This document shows positions 6,001-7,459 of a stretch of 7,459 nt of DNA, piece after piece. The first letter of the stretch is position 1. Each line of letters opens with the position of its first letter. The stretch is from Gemmataceae bacterium (GTDB lineage: Bacteria > Planctomycetota > Planctomycetia > Gemmatales > Gemmataceae): contig JANWVS010000085.1 in assembly GCA_025056835.1 (NCBI GenBank), positions 1 through 7,459 of the forward strand. The letters are read 5' to 3'. Under the pieces are notes generated by a model. That model made no database searches. It was not told where the DNA came from and saw only the letters and a program-made list of their open reading frames with translations. Both the position numbers and the translations under genes were made by a program.

Positions 6001-7459
6001 TGCGCACCGTCACCGAACGGAAGCAGGAAGAGCTGCACACGCACACGATCCGGGCGGACCGGCCCATCGGCATCAAGTTCATCGGCGGCAATGAAGGGAC
6101 CATTGTCGTGAACTCCGCCGCGGGCATCTTGATCGATGGTCCCATTCAGAATCCGTCGGGTGTGACGTCGCTTACCGCCGGCACGACAATCAAGCAGTTG
6201 AGCGACCTGGGGTACGTCAACGGGCGGCGCGTGGATCTTGCGGCGGGCACAGGCATCGGCACGGACGCGGTCGGTCTGAACACCCAGGTAGCGGAGCGTG
6301 CGCCAAACGACTTCGACTCTACCAAGTTGCTCGTGGCCCTGGTCACCGGCGACAAGGTGAAGAACGTGGCAACGAACACGGTGTACCGTTTCCTGGGCAG
6401 CCCGCAAAGCGTGGACTTCGGCCAGGAGAACTTCAACAACTCTGCTCGCTGGGCGGTCGATACCGGCGACTTCAAGTACACCACGGACGCCAATCGAACG
6501 CGCGTCGTTCCGGGCAACCAGGTGTTGGTGGTCCAGGGGCACACGGCCGGCGGCGAGGTCGGCAGCGTTTACCGCTACCTGGGGACGACGCCGGCCCTGC
6601 TCGACCTGAGCACGCAGAACTACACTTCGGCCAGCTGGCAGAAGGTCTCGTTCTTTGCCAGCTTCGAGGCGACGAGCACGGCCGGCAACATCCACGTCAG
6701 GCAAATCGCCGGCGCCTTGCCGATCGACAAGGTCGTCGCCGGGCCGGAGGGCAACGTCACGATCACGGCGCAAAACTCGATCACCGTGGCCGAATTGAGT
6801 GCCGGCACCTTTGCTGAAGGTCGCGTCGGCCAAGGGACCACGGCGGCGCCCAACGGCTCGATCGTGCTGACGGCCCTCAACGGCGGCATCGGCGGCGAGG
6901 GCCGGCCGATCACGCTCTACGCCGGCACGCGGCTCAAGGACACAGTGTCGGCAACGGCTTCGGGGAGCATCTATTTGCGCAGCGGAACCTTTTCCGCCGC
7001 GGCCAAGGCGGCCGAGCCGCGCGCCGGCGACTTGCGCATCAAAAAGATTGAATCGACGTCGCGCACCGGTCTCATCCACGTCGAAGTCGCCGACGGCGCC
7101 CTTATCGACGCCAACAACGAACAGGTCGTCGATCAACGTACCCGCGCGGAGCTGGCCAACGGCTTGTGGCACGACCTGCAACTGACGGACGTGCTCACGC
7201 CCGTAGTCGCCGGCGACCATGTGCAGCTGGCCAACGGCTACTCCCACGGCGGCGTGCCGGGCAGTATTTACCGCTACGTCGGCCCGCGACAAGAGCTGAA
7301 CCTCGGCACGCAGGATTACAGCAACGGCGCCTTGTGGCAGCTCGTCGGCCATCGCTACACGACGAGCGACGGCGTCGTGTCCCTGGCTGCCAATGATCGC
7401 GTTCTGGTCGCGCTTACCTATCGGGGCGGCGGCGTGCCGGGGCGCATCTACCGCTACCT
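1..7459 (+). CDS. Interior fragment of a giant repeat-rich, beta-helical surface/exported protein (hemagglutinin/adhesin-like), partial at both ends
   Basis: Reading from position 3, codons run without a stop to position 7457, giving 2485 residues (roughly a quarter of a megadalton) with no start or stop in view. The frame is supported by continuous repeat periodicity, recognisable domains, and strong G/C preference at third codon positions. The product is rich in Gly, Ala, Val, Thr, Asn and Asp and has no cysteine, which fits export to an oxidising or extracellular place. Order: beta-repeat modules, degenerate beta repeats, a helical insertion, conserved beta regions, a PPC-like domain, hemagglutinin-like beta-helix, a Tyr-rich region, and YRYLG repeats. 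No catalytic motif, RTX nonapeptide, transmembrane segment or signal peptide is visible. From memory, giant proteins of planctomycetes and some cyanobacteria and proteobacteria have this architecture; databases often call them beta-strand repeat, hemagglutinin-like or LEPR-XLL proteins. Adhesion or envelope function is inferred. The secretion route (two-partner, type I or other) cannot be decided without the ends. Confidence 0.96.
84..2219 (+). repeat. Array of about twelve degenerate ~60-residue beta-repeat modules (NxVxNTVxAY type)
   Basis: Residues 28-739. Modules begin near positions 84, 264, 465, 651, 840, 1020, 1206, 1377, 1542, 1689, 1848 and 2058, with spacings of 60, 67, 62, 63, 60, 62, 57, 55, 49, 53 and 70 residues. 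The typical order is an opening such as NTIKNTIHAY or NTVRNTVAAY, then a short segment ending in G-x-(V/L)-x-V-x-A, then T/D-rich residues with A-x-(I/V)-x-A, then a Gly/Ala run such as GAGAGG leading to the next Asn. The first seven modules keep N-T-(V/I) and A-Y well. Later ones lose the Asn-Thr and are shorter, with SVKAHI, SVEAY and TVNAF in place of NTVxAY. Alternating small and hydrophobic residues suggest short beta strands stacked into a solenoid or fibre. The window opens inside an earlier module, so the array probably extends upstream. Confidence 0.85.
2220..3599 (+). other. Degenerate beta-repeat region continuing the array
   Basis: Residues 740-1199. Alternation of small and hydrophobic residues continues, with Gly/Ala-rich stretches such as GGALAGAGG (2877 onward) and GGLASAAGA (near 2700), but the NTVxAY signature is gone and module length varies. 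Recurrent elements are G-x-x-L-x-(I/V)-x-(A/S), as in GDLKISAG near 3135 and GEIEISARG near 2970, which resemble the short strands of filamentous-hemagglutinin beta-helices. Charged and aromatic residues are commoner than in the upstream array. I see no separate globular domain. Together these look like old, diverged copies of the same solenoid element or a distinct beta-helix. Family naming is uncertain. Confidence 0.6.
3600..3755 (+). other. Predicted helical / coiled-coil-like segment inside the beta-rich protein
   Basis: Residues 1200-1251. The segment opens LEKLESTLVRELRNAKAQLA and closes AEINRLQAELDALGLL. It is rich in Leu, Glu, Arg, Gln and Ala, lacks the Gly/Thr pattern of its surroundings, and has hydrophobic residues at heptad-like spacing (L-x-x-L-x-x-x-L and I-x-x-L-x-x-x-L). 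Two helices are likely, broken around the Asn/Gly residues in the middle (NSGNQ), so a short helical hairpin is possible. A Pro/Asn/Gly-rich linker (residues about 1253-1263, with three consecutive prolines) follows before beta structure resumes. It could act as a spacer, a hinge or an oligomerisation element; the sequence does not say which. Confidence 0.65.
3804..4001 (+). other. Conserved beta region with VEDVWAQAG and IPETNGGLFFN motifs
   Basis: Residues 1268-1333. Strand-like segments VLTVTVEDVWAQAG, IIDVRADVLQG, AKVVIHNSTPAFLKL and ITIPETNGGLFFN follow one another. The combination of an Asn-x-Thr-Pro-Ala turn with an I-x-I-P-E-(S/T)-x-G-G-L strand is one I remember as a recurring block in giant planctomycetal and cyanobacterial hemagglutinin-like proteins. 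That is memory, not a search. The block follows directly after the helical insertion and its proline linker. An Asp/Pro-rich stretch (about residues 1334-1398, with DPDDG, FPDDEYPPP) then leads to the next beta region and is probably a linker with exposed loops. No enzymatic motif is seen. Confidence 0.5.
4197..4427 (+). other. Hemagglutinin-like beta-helix segment
   Basis: Residues 1399-1475. Successive short strands are separated by Gly/Asn turns: IEIIGSLDEGG, GNVSLLIQGGKGSIIIG, APVRAKNLSVVTGGDVFING. The pattern of (I/V)-x-(I/V)-x-G with 'NLSVVTGGDVFING' fits the filamentous-hemagglutinin type of right-handed beta-helix, in which each coil contributes short parallel strands. The stretch ends with a conserved-looking GGDPLSHWRSV and then an Asp/Gly-rich linker (GADGVYGTGDEADPDA) leading to the PPC-like domain. 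Placement in the hemagglutinin class is an inference from pattern. Confidence 0.5.
4578..4877 (+). other. PPC-like (bacterial pre-peptidase C-terminal) beta domain
   Basis: Residues 1526-1625, about 100 residues, which is close to the usual PPC length. The expected order of elements is visible: an opening DNIVNKFDGVFTG; SFTYRVELKAGNQYFIRM, matching the family's 'y.f.l.aG..y.i.l' strands; LDPFLTLRDADNNFLASDNN, matching 'ldp.l.L.d.dG..la.ndd'; an acidic/Asn-rich loop; and LIIFTPATTGTYQIIAGG, matching 'l.f..p.tGtY.l.v.'. These domains are known as small beta-sandwich modules that flank secreted peptidases and also occur inside large surface proteins. The Asp/Asn-rich loop may bind calcium, as suggested for some relatives, but this is not shown here. 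No peptidase domain lies within the window. Confidence 0.75.
4923..5087 (+). other. Small beta domain with 'FDLTFNG ... IPYNVTAQDL' motif
   Basis: Residues 1641-1695. It starts with GTFDLTFNGRTAADIPYNVT, continues through a probable short helix (AQDLRNRLNASLG) and ends in two strands (FAVTGTGSAGDPFIITVL). I remember this strand-strand-helix-strand-strand pattern (F-x-L-x-F-x-G-x-x-T-x-x-I-x-Y-N-A-T-A) as a commonly repeated unit in planctomycetal giant secreted proteins, where it usually occurs in many tandem copies. Here I see a single copy, directly after the PPC-like domain. Its function is unknown to me. Confidence 0.5.
5160..5555 (+). other. Hemagglutinin-like beta-helix segment
   Basis: Residues 1720-1851. 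The segment opens IFITANYLNVNGVMQSGKAD, which fits the 'i.i.a..l.v.G.i.sG' coil of filamentous-hemagglutinin beta-helices. It continues with VSGGYIEIHGHVVNTGKG, EIRLLGGYGNIQINN and TNYDIVLKRLDASQRGAGKL, each a short strand set closed by Gly/Asn turns. The 'GYIEIHGHVVNTG' and 'INNTTNYDIVL' pieces resemble a block I remember as conserved in giant two-partner-secretion-type proteins. This supports a rigid rod rather than a globular enzyme. The exact family is not certain. Confidence 0.55.
5580..5999 (+). other. Tyrosine-rich, charged region
   Basis: Residues 1860-1999. I count 16 tyrosines in 140 residues (about 11%) and three tryptophans, far above the upstream array, where Tyr is roughly once per module. 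Clusters include PNYRYGW, GPYYYL, DYTYSYVNH and ESTWYGKKTHY. Arg, Lys, Glu and Asp are also frequent, and low-complexity Gly/Ala is absent. From memory, related giant proteins have a similar aromatic block just before the 'HTHxIxADxPIGIxFIG' strand, so it is probably a conserved insertion domain rather than noise. Exposed aromatics could contact glycans or other proteins, but no known binding domain is recognisable. Identity uncertain. Confidence 0.55.
6048..6265 (+). other. Beta-helix segment resuming after the Tyr-rich region
   Basis: Residues 2016-2088. Strand motifs IRADRPIGIKFIGGNEG, TIVVNSAAGILIDGPIQNPSG and VTSLTAGTTIKQL follow one another. 'G-x-(I/L)-x-I-x-G-x-I-x-N-x-x-G-x-(T/V)-(S/T)-L-T-A' matches the coil repeat of hemagglutinin-type beta-helices. 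It is introduced by a His-rich HTHTIRAD, a motif I remember from related proteins at the same place. The segment links the aromatic block to the first YRYLG repeats, with no gap in the frame. Confidence 0.5.
6312..6650 (+). repeat. First pair of ~60-residue 'YRYLG' repeats
   Basis: Residues 2104-2216 hold two tandem units. The YR(F/Y)LG anchors lie at 6384 and 6570, 186 bases (62 residues) apart. Unit 2 shows the full pattern: TTDANRTRVVPGNQVLVV, then GGEVGSVYRYLGTTPALLDL, then STQNYTSASWQKV. Unit 1 is diverged: GDKVKNVATNTVYRFLG, VDFGQENFNNSARWAV. The consensus is G-(D/N)-x-V, Y-R-(Y/F)-(L/V)-G, (D/N)-(L/F)-(S/G)-x-(Q/E)-(N/D)-(Y/F) and a closing W. I remember similar 'VYRYLG...DLSTQNYTDTSLW' repeats from planctomycetal and other giant extracellular proteins. 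Their role is not known to me. Confidence 0.8.
6660..7154 (+). other. Hemagglutinin-like beta-helix between the two YRYLG pairs
   Basis: Residues 2220-2384. Coil-like units follow closely: AGNIHVRQIAGALP, GNVTITAQNSITVAEL, NGSIVLTALNGGIGGEG, ASGSIYLRSGTFSA and GDLRIKKIESTSRTGLIHVEV. The motif 'G-(S/N)-(I/V)-x-(I/L)-T-A-x-N-G-G-I-G' followed by a Pro-containing strand is characteristic of filamentous-hemagglutinin-like beta-helices. It closes with GALIDANNEQ and VVDQRTRAEL, similar to a 'G-x-(I/L)-(I/L)-D-A-N' terminator I remember just before YRYLG-type repeats in relatives. The insert means the YRYLG units come as pairs mounted on beta-helical rod rather than one long tandem array. Confidence 0.6.
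7170..7459 (+). repeat. Second pair of ~60-residue 'YRYLG' repeats, last one cut by the window edge
   Basis: Residues 2390-2485. The anchors YRYVG (7269) and YRYL (7449) are 180 bases (60 residues) apart. Unit 3 reads VVAGDHVQLANGYSHGGVPG, then SIYRYVGPRQELNLG, then TQDYSNGALWQLV. Unit 4 reads YTTSDGVVSLAANDRVLVAL, then GGGVPGRIYRYL, and runs off the end. The DNA around the anchors is also close: ggcggcgtgccggg precedes a ccgctac-containing stretch in both units, and unit 2 at 6548-6585 shares much of it. This suggests these copies duplicated more recently than the N-terminal modules. More units probably follow downstream. Confidence 0.8.

Noticed and set aside
3519..7352. 1277-codon open frame on the minus strand
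   Set aside because: It lies exactly in register with the sense codons, so its openness follows from the absence of TTA, CTA and TCA in a GC-rich coding strand. Its translation is an Asp/Arg/Val-rich string without a recognisable domain, while the sense frame carries PPC-like, beta-helix and YRYLG features over the same bases.

Overview
The whole window is the interior of one giant protein-coding gene on the + strand. Frame 3 (first full codon at position 3) reads open for 2485 codons from edge to edge, with neither a start nor a stop. I translated it line by line and found no frameshift and no in-frame stop. There is no intergenic DNA, RNA gene, mobile element, CRISPR array, promoter or terminator. 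The other open frames on both strands are shadows of this GC-rich gene.

The protein looks like a very large exported or cell-surface protein of the adhesin / filamentous-hemagglutinin-like class. It is rich in Gly, Ala, Val, Thr and Asn, is dominated by short beta-strand repeats, and has no cysteine in 2485 residues. High GC content and this module combination suggest a planctomycete-like or other large-genome, often uncultured, environmental bacterium. That assignment comes from remembered family resemblance, not a search.

Layout in window residue numbers: 28-739 hold about twelve beta-repeat modules of about 60 residues with an N-x-(V/I)-x-N-T-(V/I)-x-A-Y signature that decays towards the C-terminus. 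Residues 740-1199 are less regular beta repeats. Residues 1200-1251 form a predicted helical, heptad-like segment. Residues 1268-1475 are conserved beta regions joined by Asp/Pro-rich linkers. Residues 1526-1625 resemble a bacterial pre-peptidase C-terminal (PPC) domain. Residues 1641-1695 form a small beta domain. Residues 1720-1851 are hemagglutinin-like beta-helix. Residues 1860-1999 are a Tyr-rich, charged region. Residues 2016-2088 return to beta-helix. Residues 2104-2216 and 2390-2485 are two pairs of about 60-residue 'YRYLG' repeats, separated by another hemagglutinin-like beta-helix. The last repeat runs off the window.

Because both ends lie outside the window, the signal peptide, secretion signal, anchor and any partner transporter cannot be seen. 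The likely role is adhesion, cell-cell contact or cell-envelope structure, but nothing here identifies a ligand or an enzymatic activity.
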